A stretch of DNA of 64,000 nt. It comes from Candidatus Gastranaerophilales bacterium (GTDB taxonomy: Bacteria; Cyanobacteriota; Vampirovibrionia; Gastranaerophilales; Gastranaerophilaceae). The position numbers and the translations under genes are program-made. The stretch is from the NCBI GenBank assembly GCA_944322885.1, contig CALUQH010000024.1:37698-101697 (forward strand), in the 5' to 3' direction. The notes below the pieces were generated by a model. It had not been told where the DNA came from, searched no databases, and saw nothing but the letters and a program-made list of their open reading frames with translations. Position 1 is the stretch's first letter. Each line of letters begins with the position of its first letter. Positions 8,704 through 19,962 of the stretch are shown here, one piece after another.

Positions 8704-11700
8704 TTATTTACTTATTAATGCAAGTTTTGAACCGGTTGTAACTTCTGCTTTTTGTTTGTATGAATTTTGAGGTGTGAAGTTATATTGCGGGTTATATAAA
8801 ATTCTTCTTCCGGTAAAACTCGGGGTTTCTTTCTTGAAATTAGGATCATAATAAAGAATCAATGTAGAGTCTTTAAATTTGATAGGTTGATGATCAGGAC
8901 CTGTTATCTGGTTATTTCCGTTAACATAATAGATTTTTGTATCCTTCTCGTCGGCATTTCTGAACATTAATCCTGGTTTAAGTCCGCCGGGTAAACCTAC
9001 ATTTTCATCGGCTTCATTAAGATCAATATTGTCTAATACTATATATTGTGAATCATAATAGTCATCATATTTATGCGTTAGGCCGGTAGTATTAAATACG
9101 GAAACAGTCATTCGTCCGTCAGGACTTTGTCTTAGTAACGCGGATACTTTAATATTTTTGTTGCCTTCTTTAGCATCTTGCGGTTTTAAAACAAATGGTG
9201 TCCCATCATTCAATGGCTGTAATTCTTTTCTTGTGCGTAAATTATAAGCTAGTTCGAGATACTCTTTAAAGCGTTTTACAAATTCTTTTTTGTCAGCCCA
9301 TTCCTCATGGATTATATTTCTGTTTTGAAGATACATATTTTTAGTAGTAGTTTCAAAACCCGTTGAACCATACTCATCGCCTGCAAACAATGTCGGGTTT
9401 CCAAGCAGTGCTACTAAAAATTTTGTCTGCCCTAACAGTTTTGACATTGCAGGATCAATGATATTTTCAAGAGCTCTGTCTTTAAGTTTTGTTTTTTCAC
9501 TATTTGTTAAACTTTTTGATTTATCAGGCTCCAGATAATCCATTTCGGTAAGAACTAAATCCAGTGCGGTATTGTAGTCTTTTGCACCAAACCCTTCAGC
9601 CTCAAAAACTTTATCTTTGAAGCGTCCTCCGGCAATATTTGATAAAGCTTTGAGCATCATCTCATAAAGGTATTTGCTTCTTTCTCCGCCGGCATTTATT
9701 TCGTTTGTGGCTTTCCCCATTCCGCTGGCAATAGATTCACATTTTGCTATTGCAAGAGTGCTTACGCGGTTAAAGTCGTAAGCATTAACCTCATCGCTGT
9801 TAATTTTATCGCCGTATCCTTTTGCATTTAAGATTTTGTATGCTCTTTCACGGTAATCATAATTACTTTGTTCTGTCAAATCTGTGTAAACCATATCCAT
9901 ATCCATTGCAAAGCCGTCTAAAGCACGGGCTTTATCATGGTTTCCTGCAAAAGTGTACGAATATAAAAGGGATTCCAGCGGGCCTGATGTTATAAAGTTT
10001 ACAAGTTGTTTATAAACCGATTCGCCATGTTCAAGCCCTTTATCCGGAGAATGTTCTCCGTCAAACTCAAATTCTTTGCCAAAAATTCTTGTCAAATCTG
10101 ATGCAAAGTAGCCGTAATTTGCCAGTGTCGTGAAACCGGCTTCGTTTATTAATTTTTTTACGGCTTCCTTCGTATTTGAAAATCTTGTGCCTGATTTTTC
10201 TCCTTTGCCGGCTCCATAAATCTGGTCTTCGTTAGTAACTTCTGCCGCGATATAAGCATCAGGATGATATTCTTTTACTGCATCTGAGAATTTTGACCAG
10301 AATTTAATAATATTATTCCATGTATATTCAAAATCTGTTTTTTGGTTTTTTAAAGAACCTATATCGCCTATATCTTTTGTCGCGTCTATTCTCCAATCCA
10401 AACCGGCCTCTGTTCTGTTTACAATCATTTCTGCAAGTTTAAAGCTATTAGCATCAGTTCCTTGAATAGATTTCCACAGGGCATTTGTAAAATCATTTTT
10501 ATCGTTTTCATTAATTTTTTTAATTCTGGTTCTGATTTTCGATACTAAGGATATAGCTTCATCTTCAGGACTTACCGGGATTATTCCCATACCTAGCAAT
10601 GAAGTATTTTTTAAATTTTTGTAATTATATGTGATTTCTCCTGTTTCTTTATCATAAGTAAATTTAGCATCTGGAGAAACAGATTTGATTATTGCAAATC
10701 TGGCAATTTCCGAAGTTAAAATAGGTATTACGTATTTGCCGTAATCCGTAGGATTGCCGTTTTTGTCGCGAAGTTTATTTCCACTGTCTTTTTCAATTCT
10801 GGTTTCAAGAGATTTGAGAATTTCTTCGGCGAAAGTTTTCATCTCGTTTGTGTACATTCTGTCAGTCAATTCATAAGCGTGTTTAAATTGCGGAAGTACA
10901 TGTTTGTTGCCGTTTTTGTACATATCAAAACGACTTACGCCGAGCTGCTTATCAGTAATTGCACGTTTTGTCATAAACGGTGAAGCCAATACTGCCGCGA
11001 TGTCATCTCCAACCTCAACAGAATCCAGAGGTAAATCCATAAGACCACGTATAACCAAATCGTCATACGAATCATTTGAATCTGTACCGTGGAGGAAATA
11101 TGAACCGTTCAGCACATTTGTAACAATATCTTCATTTACATCCATATCTTTCGGGAGTATTTGTCCGTTTGACAAAGATGTAATTTTTTCCATTATTTCA
11201 TGAGGATTTTTGCCTTTTATATTTTTTAAATTTTGAGCTACATAAAGATTTAGTATATCATTTGTTTTTTTTGTCCAGAATTTTGCGGAAGAAATTGCAT
11301 AATCCTGAACCTGCATATTATTTTGTTTTAATATTTCAGCAGCCTCTGCACGTTTGTTAGGATTTAATATGTTTTTAAGTTTTTGGGTATCGGTATGTGA
11401 ATAAACATAGTTTAATTTTGCAATATCCGGGTTTGCATCCCATGTTTCAAAGCCGCTTTCATGTTTGCCGTCAAGACCGAAATATTCAAAGTGGGATACA
11501 ATTCTTGTACCTAATCCGCTGTAAAGTTTAATTCTTTTTTCCGGCTGAACTTTTTTATTATATTCGTTCAGATTTTCAACATTTTTTTTGTAAGTGTCGG
11601 AATCTATTCTAAAGCTGTACGGAACAACAGTATCATTATGTGTATTAATGTCTATGTGGTCGGAGTTAATCTTGTTATAGGCACGGATTAAGTCTTCACT

Positions 11701-12819
11701 AGACATTTTTTCCGCATTTTTTATTCTGTTATCGTAAATTTGTATGTATGTTGGTTTTTTCGCATCATATAAATGATTGCGTCTGATTTTAACTGAACCG
11801 TCTGGGTTTTGCTCAAATGTATATTTAGCATTAACAAGTCTGTGTGTAATATGTTTTGTCTGTTTACCAAATACACCAAGGCTCAGCGGACCTGATTGAA
11901 GATCGGAAATTTTGAACCAGTTCATATATGGAGATTGTGTACCCCATTGTAAAATGTGTTTGAAGTGAATCCCCTCAAGACCCTCGTTTACATAAGCCCC
12001 GTCAGCAACAAGGTTCATACCTTTAGCAAAAAGTTTTTTCTGTAAGGATGTGTAATTATTAATATTGCCAAGGCTGTGAGCCATCTGCATACAGTTTTTA
12101 TTCCAGTAGGCATGGGCCGTAAGGCTGTCATCTGTAAATAAAGGCAGAGTTATTATTCTTGTAAAATTATCAAGTTTCCCATCTTCAAGGTCTTTTTCAA
12201 TACCGGCAAGCGAACCGCCGATTTTATTTGCAAATGTTTTTGAAACATGTCTTAAATTATTAATGTGGGGATTTTTAACAATTTTGTTTTTATCATCATA
12301 AATCCACATTACATTATTAATATCAGGGATAATTAGTTTCATTGCTCCGCCTTTTGAAACGGTGGAAGCTCTGTCTGTTACAATATTATATATTTCCCAG
12401 GGTTTTTTATAGGCTTCATTTATAATATTTCCTGCTTCTATTTCCCATTTTGCATCTTTACGTGTCCCTTTCGGATATAATTTATAATGATAAGCAAAAG
12501 CTTCATCAGGGGCTATGCCAAACTCTCCGGTCAAATCAACTTTAGTTGCCTTGCCGCTTTTTAACTTAAGTCCTTTTTCTTTCGGATCGGCATCTTCAGG
12601 ATTTTCTGGCTCCCAAGGGCGTATACCCGTTACAAAATAGTTGCCGTTCGGATCTTTATCAACTTTAAAAATTTCCAAATAGCAATCGTATTTGCTGTCA
12701 TCATAAACATAGTTAAATTCATACTCTTTGTCGCCATAATCGGATTTTACGGGTTTATATCCTTCAAATTTAATATTATTATTGGTTTTGGGTACGTTTA
12801 AACTAAGATTGACTTTCAC
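8704..12819 (-). CDS. Very large GH13 alpha-amylase-family protein
   Basis: About 1,371 residues, two to three times a normal amylase. The three GH13 catalytic sites are visible: DWRIDATKDIGD (nucleophile Asp), DAYIAAEVTNED (acid/base Glu) and FAGNHDKARALD (third Asp); near the C-terminus, LGNPTLFAGDEYGSTG is the usual end-of-barrel loop. The first 150 residues form a beta-rich N-terminal domain before the barrel. Likely acts on alpha-glucan or glycogen. The start is set at a GTG (12819) because an aaggag site lies 9 bases before it; an ATG at 12876 has no ribosome site. No signal peptide; the N-terminus carries KFEGYKPVK, a motif shared with two other proteins here. Substrate not decidable. 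Confidence 0.8.
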   Translation of the reverse strand: MKVNLSLNVPKTNNNIKFEGYKPVKSDYGDKEYEFNYVYDDSKYDCYLEIFKVDKDPNGNYFVTGIRPWEPENPEDADPKEKGLKLKSGKATKVDLTGEFGIAPDEAFAYHYKLYPKGTRKDAKWEIEAGNIINEAYKKPWEIYNIVTDRASTVSKGGAMKLIIPDINNVMWIYDDKNKIVKNPHINNLRHVSKTFANKIGGSLAGIEKDLEDGKLDNFTRIITLPLFTDDSLTAHAYWNKNCMQMAHSLGNINNYTSLQKKLFAKGMNLVADGAYVNEGLEGIHFKHILQWGTQSPYMNWFKISDLQSGPLSLGVFGKQTKHITHRLVNAKYTFEQNPDGSVKIRRNHLYDAKKPTYIQIYDNRIKNAEKMSSEDLIRAYNKINSDHIDINTHNDTVVPYSFRIDSDTYKKNVENLNEYNKKVQPEKRIKLYSGLGTRIVSHFEYFGLDGKHESGFETWDANPDIAKLNYVYSHTDTQKLKNILNPNKRAEAAEILKQNNMQVQDYAISSAKFWTKKTNDILNLYVAQNLKNIKGKNPHEIMEKITSLSNGQILPKDMDVNEDIVTNVLNGSYFLHGTDSNDSYDDLVIRGLMDLPLDSVEVGDDIAAVLASPFMTKRAITDKQLGVSRFDMYKNGNKHVLPQFKHAYELTDRMYTNEMKTFAEEILKSLETRIEKDSGNKLRDKNGNPTDYGKYVIPILTSEIARFAIIKSVSPDAKFTYDKETGEITYNYKNLKNTSLLGMGIIPVSPEDEAISLVSKIRTRIKKINENDKNDFTNALWKSIQGTDANSFKLAEMIVNRTEAGLDWRIDATKDIGDIGSLKNQKTDFEYTWNNIIKFWSKFSDAVKEYHPDAYIAAEVTNEDQIYGAGKGEKSGTRFSNTKEAVKKLINEAGFTTLANYGYFASDLTRIFGKEFEFDGEHSPDKGLEHGESVYKQLVNFITSGPLESLLYSYTFAGNHDKARALDGFAMDMDMVYTDLTEQSNYDYRERAYKILNAKGYGDKINSDEVNAYDFNRVSTLAIAKCESIASGMGKATNEINAGGERSKYLYEMMLKALSNIAGGRFKDKVFEAEGFGAKDYNTALDLVLTEMDYLEPDKSKSLTNSEKTKLKDRALENIIDPAMSKLLGQTKFLVALLGNPTLFAGDEYGSTGFETTTKNMYLQNRNIIHEEWADKKEFVKRFKEYLELAYNLRTRKELQPLNDGTPFVLKPQDAKEGNKNIKVSALLRQSPDGRMTVSVFNTTGLTHKYDDYYDSQYIVLDNIDLNEADENVGLPGGLKPGLMFRNADEKDTKIYYVNGNNQITGPDHQPIKFKDSTLILYYDPNFKKETPSFTGRRILYNPQYNFTPQNSYKQKAEVTTGSKLALISK

Positions 12820-12930
12820 TATAAAACACTCCTTACTACTAAATTTATAACTCAACTGAAGATTTTTTTTTGTCATGATGTATTATTTTATTAAGAAAAT
12901 TTTACAAAAAAAGATATAAAAAATCTTTCT

Positions 12931-12939
12931 TGGTATAAT
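12931..12939 (+). promoter_or_regulatory. Extended -10 promoter for ahcY
   Basis: TGGTATAAT is a perfect extended -10 element 25 bases before the ahcY start; aaaaggag follows as ribosome site. No good -35 is seen, as usual for extended -10 promoters. Confidence 0.6.
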
Positions 12940-12963
12940 GCAGCTTGAAAAGGAGAAAAATAA

Positions 12964-14232
<1,269 letters not shown>

Positions 14233-14240
14233 TTAAAACA

Positions 14241-15119
14241 TTAAAATAAATATGAAAGAAGTACCGTTGAAATCAATTTAACGGTATTTCTTTTTCCTAA
14301 TTTTTCTCTTTCCTGCCATAAAAATCTGATTGTTTCGGGACGGATTTTAATGTTATTTTGAATGTTTATTTTTGTTATATAATCGCTGTGCAGTCTTTTA
14401 TCCCCTGTTACAAGAGAACAGTTGCCGGCATTATTTTTATGGCGTCTGTAACCAATAAGAGGTGTGAAAATTATTGCCGAACCACCTATTAAATTTGCAA
14501 AATTAAACAAAAATTTATCGGGACAAATTTTCCACTTATCAGCATTTTTGTAATCTGGTATTAATTCAATTGACGCTTTTCTGAACATTGCAGAACTGTT
14601 AGGAGACCAGTACCAGCCTCCGAAACGTTTATTTTTTAATATTTTAAAATTGACTTTTTCTCCTGTAAGCAAAGTTTCAAGATTATCGCAATGCGGTGAT
14701 GCTTTTGAATACATTGTGTGAATTTCATTATCTTCCCCTATTTCAGCAATCTGACAGGAGGTAAAAGCAACGGAACTCTCAAGATGGACTCTTATGTGGT
14801 TTTGTGCATATTCAGGCATTAATATATCATCGCTGTCTATAAAACTTACAAACTGTCCTTTTGCAGCTTTAAGTCCTGTTATCATTGATGCAAGCTGGCC
14901 GGAATTTTCTTTATGTTTAATTAAAGTGATTTTTAAATCCTGATTATACGATATAAAATCTTCTATGATATTACATGAATTATCGCTTGAGCAGTCATCA
15001 ACAATTATAATTTCAAAATTTTTATAGGTTTGCAACTTAATACTTGCAAGCGTTTCCGCTATATATTTTTCGTAATTATATGATGTTACGACAAATGAAA
15101 CAAGCGGGAGTTTAAGCAT
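14241..15119 (-). CDS. Family 2 glycosyltransferase
   Basis: About 292 residues with the GT-A fold of GT2 enzymes, which move a nucleotide-sugar unit onto a glycan or lipid carrier. Seen: LVSFVVTSYNYEKYIAETL, FEIIIVDDCSSDNS, GQFVSFIDSDDILMPEY (the metal-binding DxD region), and a later FGGWYWSPNSSAMFR. The start ATG at 15119 is chosen because it overlaps the stop of the upstream gene by 8 bases (ATGCTTAA), a coupling arrangement; an in-frame upstream start at 15197 would run deep into that gene. Acceptor unknown. Confidence 0.85.
   Translation of the reverse strand: MLKLPLVSFVVTSYNYEKYIAETLASIKLQTYKNFEIIIVDDCSSDNSCNIIEDFISYNQDLKITLIKHKENSGQLASMITGLKAAKGQFVSFIDSDDILMPEYAQNHIRVHLESSVAFTSCQIAEIGEDNEIHTMYSKASPHCDNLETLLTGEKVNFKILKNKRFGGWYWSPNSSAMFRKASIELIPDYKNADKWKICPDKFLFNFANLIGGSAIIFTPLIGYRRHKNNAGNCSLVTGDKRLHSDYITKINIQNNIKIRPETIRFLWQEREKLGKRNTVKLISTVLLSYLF
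14257..14296 (+). terminator. Terminator of ahcY inside the 3' end of the convergent gene
   Basis: AGAAGTACCGTT (14257-14268) pairs with AACGGTATTTCT (14280-14291), one G-U pair, then TTTTCC. It overlaps the last codons of the convergent glycosyltransferase gene. Confidence 0.7.
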
Positions 15120-16188
15120 TTTCACCGCCGTTTTGTTCTTGTGCAAGAAGTCTTTCCATTTTTTTATTGTGCATAATAGATGATATAAATGCTGCAACGA
15201 TAAAACCTAATCCGATACCGCCTGTAACAACTTCCGGAATTTCTTTTACCGTTGAAACAAGCATTAAGCAGGCTAAGGCTCCTATTGCCCAGTGTGCACC
15301 GTGTTCAAGGTATAAAAATTGTTTAAGAGTTTTCTTTTCAACAAGCATTATTGTTAAAGACCTTACAAACATTGCACCGATTGCAAGACCTATTGAAATA
15401 ATAATTATATCTTTACTCAGGGCAAAAGCTCCCAGAACACCGTCCAAAGAGAATGATGCGTCAATTAATTCAAGATAAATAAAGCTGATAAGCCCTGTAC
15501 ATCCTGCCCCTTTTGCTGCGCAGCTTGCAAGCCTCATTTCTTCATGTTTTTCAAGATAATGGGTAAATCCGTCAATTGCAAGATAAGTTATAATACCTGA
15601 AATTCCTGCAATCATTACATGGAGTTTTTGTTCTTCAGAAACAACATTCTGTGTTGCTAGAAGCATTAATAGAGAAATAATAACTTCAATACCTTTTATA
15701 TGATCAAAGTGTGAAAGCCATTTTTCAACCGGTTTAATCCAGTGAACTTCTTTTTCGTGGTTGAAAAAGTAGTTTAAGAACAGCATAATCAAAAACATTC
15801 CGCCGAAAGTAACAATCGGAGCATGTGTTTGATGTAAATAATAAGCGTATTTATCTGCATTGGTGAGTGCAATATTTGCAACATCAAGCATGCTCAATTT
15901 TGAGAATATTGAAACTACTAATATCGGGAATAAAAATCTCATCCCAAAAACAGCTATTATAATCCCCCATGTTAAGAAACGGTGACGCCACTTATGGCTC
16001 ATTTTTTCAAGTTTCATTGCATTAACAACCGCATTATCAAAAGACAGACTGACTTCCAGTATACCAAGCACGATTGCAATGAACACACAGGTCAATCCTG
16101 TTCCGTTATGTACATGCTCTCCCCATAGGTATGCTCCTATAAGACCCGCTATTGTTACTATATATGAACCTAAAAAGTATTCTAACAT
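15112..16188 (-). CDS. TerC/DUF475-family integral membrane protein
   Basis: 358 residues with about nine hydrophobic helices. The acidic helix motifs LGILEVSLSFDNAVVNA and YLELIDASFSLDGVLGAFA are the paired signatures of DUF475/TerC proteins (Glu and Asp within the membrane), which are linked to metal-ion export, manganese in several studied cases. The start has a strong aaaaggag site. The downstream glycosyltransferase overlaps it by 8 bases, so the two are translated together, though the functional link is unclear. Confidence 0.85.
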   Translation of the reverse strand: MLEYFLGSYIVTIAGLIGAYLWGEHVHNGTGLTCVFIAIVLGILEVSLSFDNAVVNAMKLEKMSHKWRHRFLTWGIIIAVFGMRFLFPILVVSIFSKLSMLDVANIALTNADKYAYYLHQTHAPIVTFGGMFLIMLFLNYFFNHEKEVHWIKPVEKWLSHFDHIKGIEVIISLLMLLATQNVVSEEQKLHVMIAGISGIITYLAIDGFTHYLEKHEEMRLASCAAKGAGCTGLISFIYLELIDASFSLDGVLGAFALSKDIIIISIGLAIGAMFVRSLTIMLVEKKTLKQFLYLEHGAHWAIGALACLMLVSTVKEIPEVVTGGIGLGFIVAAFISSIMHNKKMERLLAQEQNGGENA

Positions 16189-16257
16189 TGATATTCTCCT
16201 TTTAATGTAAATTATATTTGAAAATCTCTTTTATTAAATCATTCAAATTTTGTAGAC

Positions 16258-16300
16258 TTGAAAAAAATAATGATATATGTTAATATGTTAATATATTAAC
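16258..16300 (+). promoter_or_regulatory. Promoter with palindromic operator before the first prepilin gene
   Basis: TTGAAA (16258-16263), a 17-base spacer, and TAATAT (16281-16286) are followed at once by the perfect 14-base palindrome GTTAATATATTAAC (16287-16300). Further half sites GTTAA occur at 16279 and 16305. The palindrome covers the expected start of transcription, a classic repressor position. The regulator is not identified. Confidence 0.45.
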
Positions 16301-16321
16301 ACAAGTTAACAGGGGCAGTTT

Positions 16322-17997
16322 ATGAGAAAGATAGAAACTTTAGATTTGTCATTACACAGAATTTCGGAATATGAAAAATTTGAAAAATTTAGTATCAGAA
16401 AAGTCGGGGGGGGGGCACTTCTTTAGCTCCTGAAAGGGTTTCCGGCGGTTATACCTTAGCAGAAATTGTTATAGTAATGCTTGTGATTGCAGTTATAGTT
16501 GCTGTAAGTATCCGCGTAACAAAGGCTAAGCTTGATAAAATAACATCTTATACATATTATTCTGCTTATTCAACACTGCGTCAGGTATCGCGTAAGATGC
16601 TCGGGAATTTTAACGCAAAAGATGATAAATATATTTTATCTGCAAATTTATTTGAATTACCTGTGTATGCTGAAATGAAAAGATGGTATCATTGTGCACG
16701 GGAAGCATACGATGTAATTCCTGGAACAGCAGCGGCCCCACAGCTTAACGTTACTTATTCTGTGGCAAAGTCTTATGATATAAATTCTTTAGATTGTTCC
16801 ACAACTGAAAGATGGTTTGAAGCAAATGCTTATGAAGTCTCACGCAATTATTTCAGATTTGAAAAATGCCCGGGGAAATATGTTTTTCCGGAAGGAAACA
16901 GAACAAATGAGTACTGGGACGCGGATAGGCTGAGAGATACATATATAATTCGTACAAATATAGATCCTTGGAACCACACGCGCTATGAATGTACTTTCCC
17001 TTGTGGGGACGGAACAAATAATTGCGGTAATTTAGCCGTTAGATCTTATCCAGAGCGTTTTTTTTGTTTAGCTGGAAGTGGAGAAACAAACCATCAGTTT
17101 GTAAAGTCTGTGGAAGATTCATTGAACAGCTGGCCTATTTGTTATTATGAATATGAAGAACCTGATCCTGTACCGGAGCTTCCTGATTGTAATACACCCA
17201 GTTTAATTGAACAAGAACATGCATATTGTTTGCATGGTTATCAGGGATTTAATTCAAGTCCGGATGTTTGCGATTACACTATAAAACCGTCATCCTGGCC
17301 TCCAGTATGTGAAGACGGCTACCGTTGGAATAATCTTGAAACAGATTGTAGATGTATTCCGGAAACACGTACTTTACCGCGCAACGGAGAGAATTTTTGT
17401 AAATTGTTTGTAAGTTATGTAAATACTAAAACCAACAGTCCGGAATGTTCCGGAGATGCTATATCAGATAACATAACTGATTTAAGTTCCAAGACGGCCG
17501 ATATTACTTTCCGCAACGGGATGCGTTTATATAACGTCAGCCAAAATCCGCAGGAAATACCTGACTTGGCTAATAATAAAGAAGGCGGAAGTTATGAAGG
17601 AGTTCCGAATGTTAATACTTTCGGCTACACAGTGTATGTGGATATTGACGGAGAAAGCGGAAGTTCTACGTTGTGGGAAGATGTTTATCCTTTTTATATT
17701 ACAATGTCAGGAATGGTAATTCCTGCCTACGACAGTGAAAATCCTGAAGTATCGGGAGGTGACAGCAGAAACCACCTTATTATAAGTGTGGAAAAAGACA
17801 GCTATACACTTGGTCGTCGTCAAATTCAATGGCTAAAGAAAAGTGTTTCATTTAAAGAAGGAGCTTGTTCCAGCGGGTTTATTGCTCCGGAGACTCCGTA
17901 TTGTTCAGGTATAGTAGAGGAAAACAGTTGTGTTTCTGGAGATGGTAGGAACCTTTGCAGAATAAAGCATATAAAACCTGTAAAATTTTTATTCTAG
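16322..17997 (+). CDS. Type IV prepilin-like protein, phase-variable, frame broken at a G10 tract
   Basis: The ATG at 16322 with a ggggc ribosome site opens a leader that reaches a run of ten G (16406-16415) and then stops at TAG after 34 codons. With 11 (or 8) G the frame runs on through GGYTLAEIVIVMLVIAVIV, a proper prepilin site (G before Y, Glu at +5 and a hydrophobic helix), into the 500-residue open frame that ends at 17997. The leader would be about 43 residues, long for a prepilin. The body is Cys-rich (for example CRCIPE, CEDGYRW) and looks secreted. Without the upstream ATG only an internal ATG at 16477, inside the helix, is left. A sequencing error in the homopolymer is possible. 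Confidence 0.75.
16406..16415 (+). repeat. G10 homopolymer in prepilin leader (off length)
   Basis: Ten consecutive G, preceded by TC and followed by CACTTCTTTAGCTCC. Ten G leads to a stop; nine also leads to a stop (TGA); eleven restores the pilin frame. Slipped-strand change at such tracts is the standard basis of phase variation. Confidence 0.85.
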
Positions 17998-18061
17998 CTT
18001 GAATTATAAATATTAATTTATTATAATTATTTTAGTAATAACCAAAGAAAGGGAAGCTGAC

Positions 18062-18834
18062 ATGATAAAATTTTGGTATAACAAAAACTTCGGGGGGGGG
18101 GCACTCTAGGCTTTACCCTTGCTGAAGCGTTAATTACTTTAGGTATAATCGGGGTGGTAGCCGCGATAACAATGCCTGCAGTAGTATCTAATTACCAGAA
18201 AAACGTAACTGTAAATTCATTAAAAAAAGTTTATTCAAGTTTGAGTCAGGCAGCAAGTATGTATCAGGCTGACAATGGAATAACAATTAATGAATTTGAT
18301 ACATCTTTACCGGCAAAAGAGTTTATGAATAAATATATTACTCCCTATATGCGTATAATAGCTGAGTGTGATTCTATTTCAGATTGTTATACAACTTTTC
18401 CTTTAGCAATTGACAGGTCTACTAAAATTACGGATATAGATTATTTGTCAATATTATCTGATGGCTCTTATTTAGGAGTATTGCAATCCCCGCTATCGGG
18501 AAAAGTCTTTCTTTTTGATATAAACGGTAACAAAGGGCCTAATTATTCCGGACGGGATATTTTTTATTTTTATCTAGTCAATGCGTCAACTATGGGTTAT
18601 AATGAAGCATGTGCTCCTATGATGAAGAATCTAGAATCGGGGCTGTATCCCGGCGGATATGGTAATTGTTATGAACCTTCTACAAAATATAGCCGTGATG
18701 AATTACTTGGAACTTCCTTCCACAGGGGCTGTAATAGAAATGCAAAACTAATCTCCGCTAGAGAACCATTTGATGCGTGTGCGGCTGTTATAATGATGGA
18801 TGGCTGGAAAATAGAAAATGACTATCCCTGGTAG
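18062..18834 (+). CDS. Type IV prepilin-like protein, phase-variable, frame broken at a G10 tract
   Basis: The ATG at 18062 follows a gaaaggga ribosome site. Ten codons lead into ten G (18092-18101) and then to TAG after 15 codons. With 11 G the frame becomes GGGGTLGFTLAEALITL, a textbook prepilin cleavage site (G before F, Glu at +5), and continues through GIIGVVAAITMP to 18834. The pilin body holds a conserved loop DINGNKGPNYSGRD, shared with the third prepilin here and probably a metal-binding or structural loop of this pilin type. The intact open part (from 18154) has no ribosome site of its own. Same off state as the upstream gene. Confidence 0.78.
18092..18101 (+). repeat. G10 homopolymer in prepilin leader (off length)
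   Basis: Ten G preceded by TTC and followed by CACTCTAGGCTTTA. Eleven G would put the start codon in frame with the pilin helix; ten gives a stop six codons after the leader Phe. Confidence 0.85.
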
Positions 18835-18845
18835 CTTGTTTTTAT

Positions 18846-18873
18846 TTGAAAAAATTTTTGTTCCTGTTATAAT
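18846..18873 (+). promoter_or_regulatory. Promoter of prfA, almost leaderless
   Basis: TTGAAA (18846-18851), a 17-base spacer and TATAAT (18868-18873). The first in-frame ATG (18880) is only 6 bases after the -10 box, so the transcript would begin at or next to the start codon. Confidence 0.65.
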
Positions 18874-18879
18874 CAGGGT

Positions 18880-19962
18880 ATGAAAGATATGTTAGACAAA
18901 ATTCTCCAGATTGAGAAGAAATATAATGAATTAGGAACAACCCTGTCAGATCCGGAAGTTATTCATGATTATAAAAAATTCCGCGATCTTTCAAAACAAC
19001 GCAAATCAATGGAAGAAACGGTAAACCTCTATTATGAGTGGAAAAAAGCTGTGGATGCAATTGATGAAGCAAAACAGATGATGCACGAAGAAAAAGACGA
19101 GGAAATGAAAAGTTTTCTCAAGGCCGAGATTGAAAGCAATGAGGCAAAACTTCCCGAATATGAACAAAAAATGAAGGTTCTTCTGCTTCCGCGCGACCCT
19201 ATGGATGACAAAGATATTATGCTTGAAATCCGTGGCGGCGCAGGCGGTGATGAAGCTAACATTTTTGCAGGCGATCTTGCAAGAATGTATATGAGATATG
19301 CCGATAAAAAAGGCTGGCAGACGCAGGTTTTGAGTAAAACAGAATGTGAAGCCGGCGGTGTTTCCGAAATCATTATTTCAATAAAGGGTGATGCTGTATA
19401 TTCGCAGTTGAAATATGAGTCCGGTGTTCACAGAGTTCAAAGGGTGCCGGCAACAGAATCTCAGGGACGAGTTCATACTTCAACCGCTACGGTTGCCGTT
19501 ATGCCGGAAGTCGATGATGTCGAAGTTGAATTGAATATGAATGATGTTGAAATAACCACTGCACGTTCAGGCGGCGCAGGCGGTCAAAATGTTAATAAGG
19601 TTGAAACCGCTGCGCGGGTTTTTCACAAGCCTACAGGGATAATGATTTTCTGTACGGAAGAGCGTTCACAGCTTCAAAACAAGGAACGCGCACTTCAAAT
19701 TCTTAAAGCAAAACTTTATGATATGGAAGTTCAAAAGCAAATGCAGGAAATTACGGATCTTCGCCGTTCGCAGGTAGGAACAGGCGACAGAAGCGAACGT
19801 ATAAGGACTTATAATTTCCCTCAGGGACGTCTGACCGATCACAGAATTAATCATAACCTAAACGTAAATACTGTTATTGACGGTGATCTTGATGAGTTGA
19901 TAAATCTGCTTATGGAACACGACCAGAAGTTAAAATTAGAAAAATTAGCAGAGGTAAATTAG
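18880..19962 (+). CDS. prfA: Peptide chain release factor 1
   Basis: Releases the finished protein at UAA and UAG codons. The catalytic GGQ is in [15 protein letters not shown], the anticodon-like recognition loop region precedes it, and the flanks [20 protein letters not shown] are typical. 360 residues is normal. The alternative start MLDKI at 18889 matches the usual family start; which ATG is used depends on whether the message is leaderless. The next gene starts on the last base of its stop codon (TAGTG), so the two are translationally coupled. Confidence 0.96.
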   Translation: MKDMLDKILQIEKKYNELGTTLSDPEVIHDYKKFRDLSKQRKSMEETVNLYYEWKKAVDAIDEAKQMMHEEKDEEMKSFLKAEIESNEAKLPEYEQKMKVLLLPRDPMDDKDIMLEIRGGAGGDEANIFAGDLARMYMRYADKKGWQTQVLSKTECEAGGVSEIIISIKGDAVYSQLKYESGVHRVQRVPATESQGRVHTSTATVAVMPEVDDVEVELNMNDVEITTARSGGAGGQNVNKVETAARVFHKPTGIMIFCTEERSQLQNKERALQILKAKLYDMEVQKQMQEITDLRRSQVGTGDRSERIRTYNFPQGRLTDHRINHNLNVNTVIDGDLDELINLLMEHDQKLKLEKLAEVN

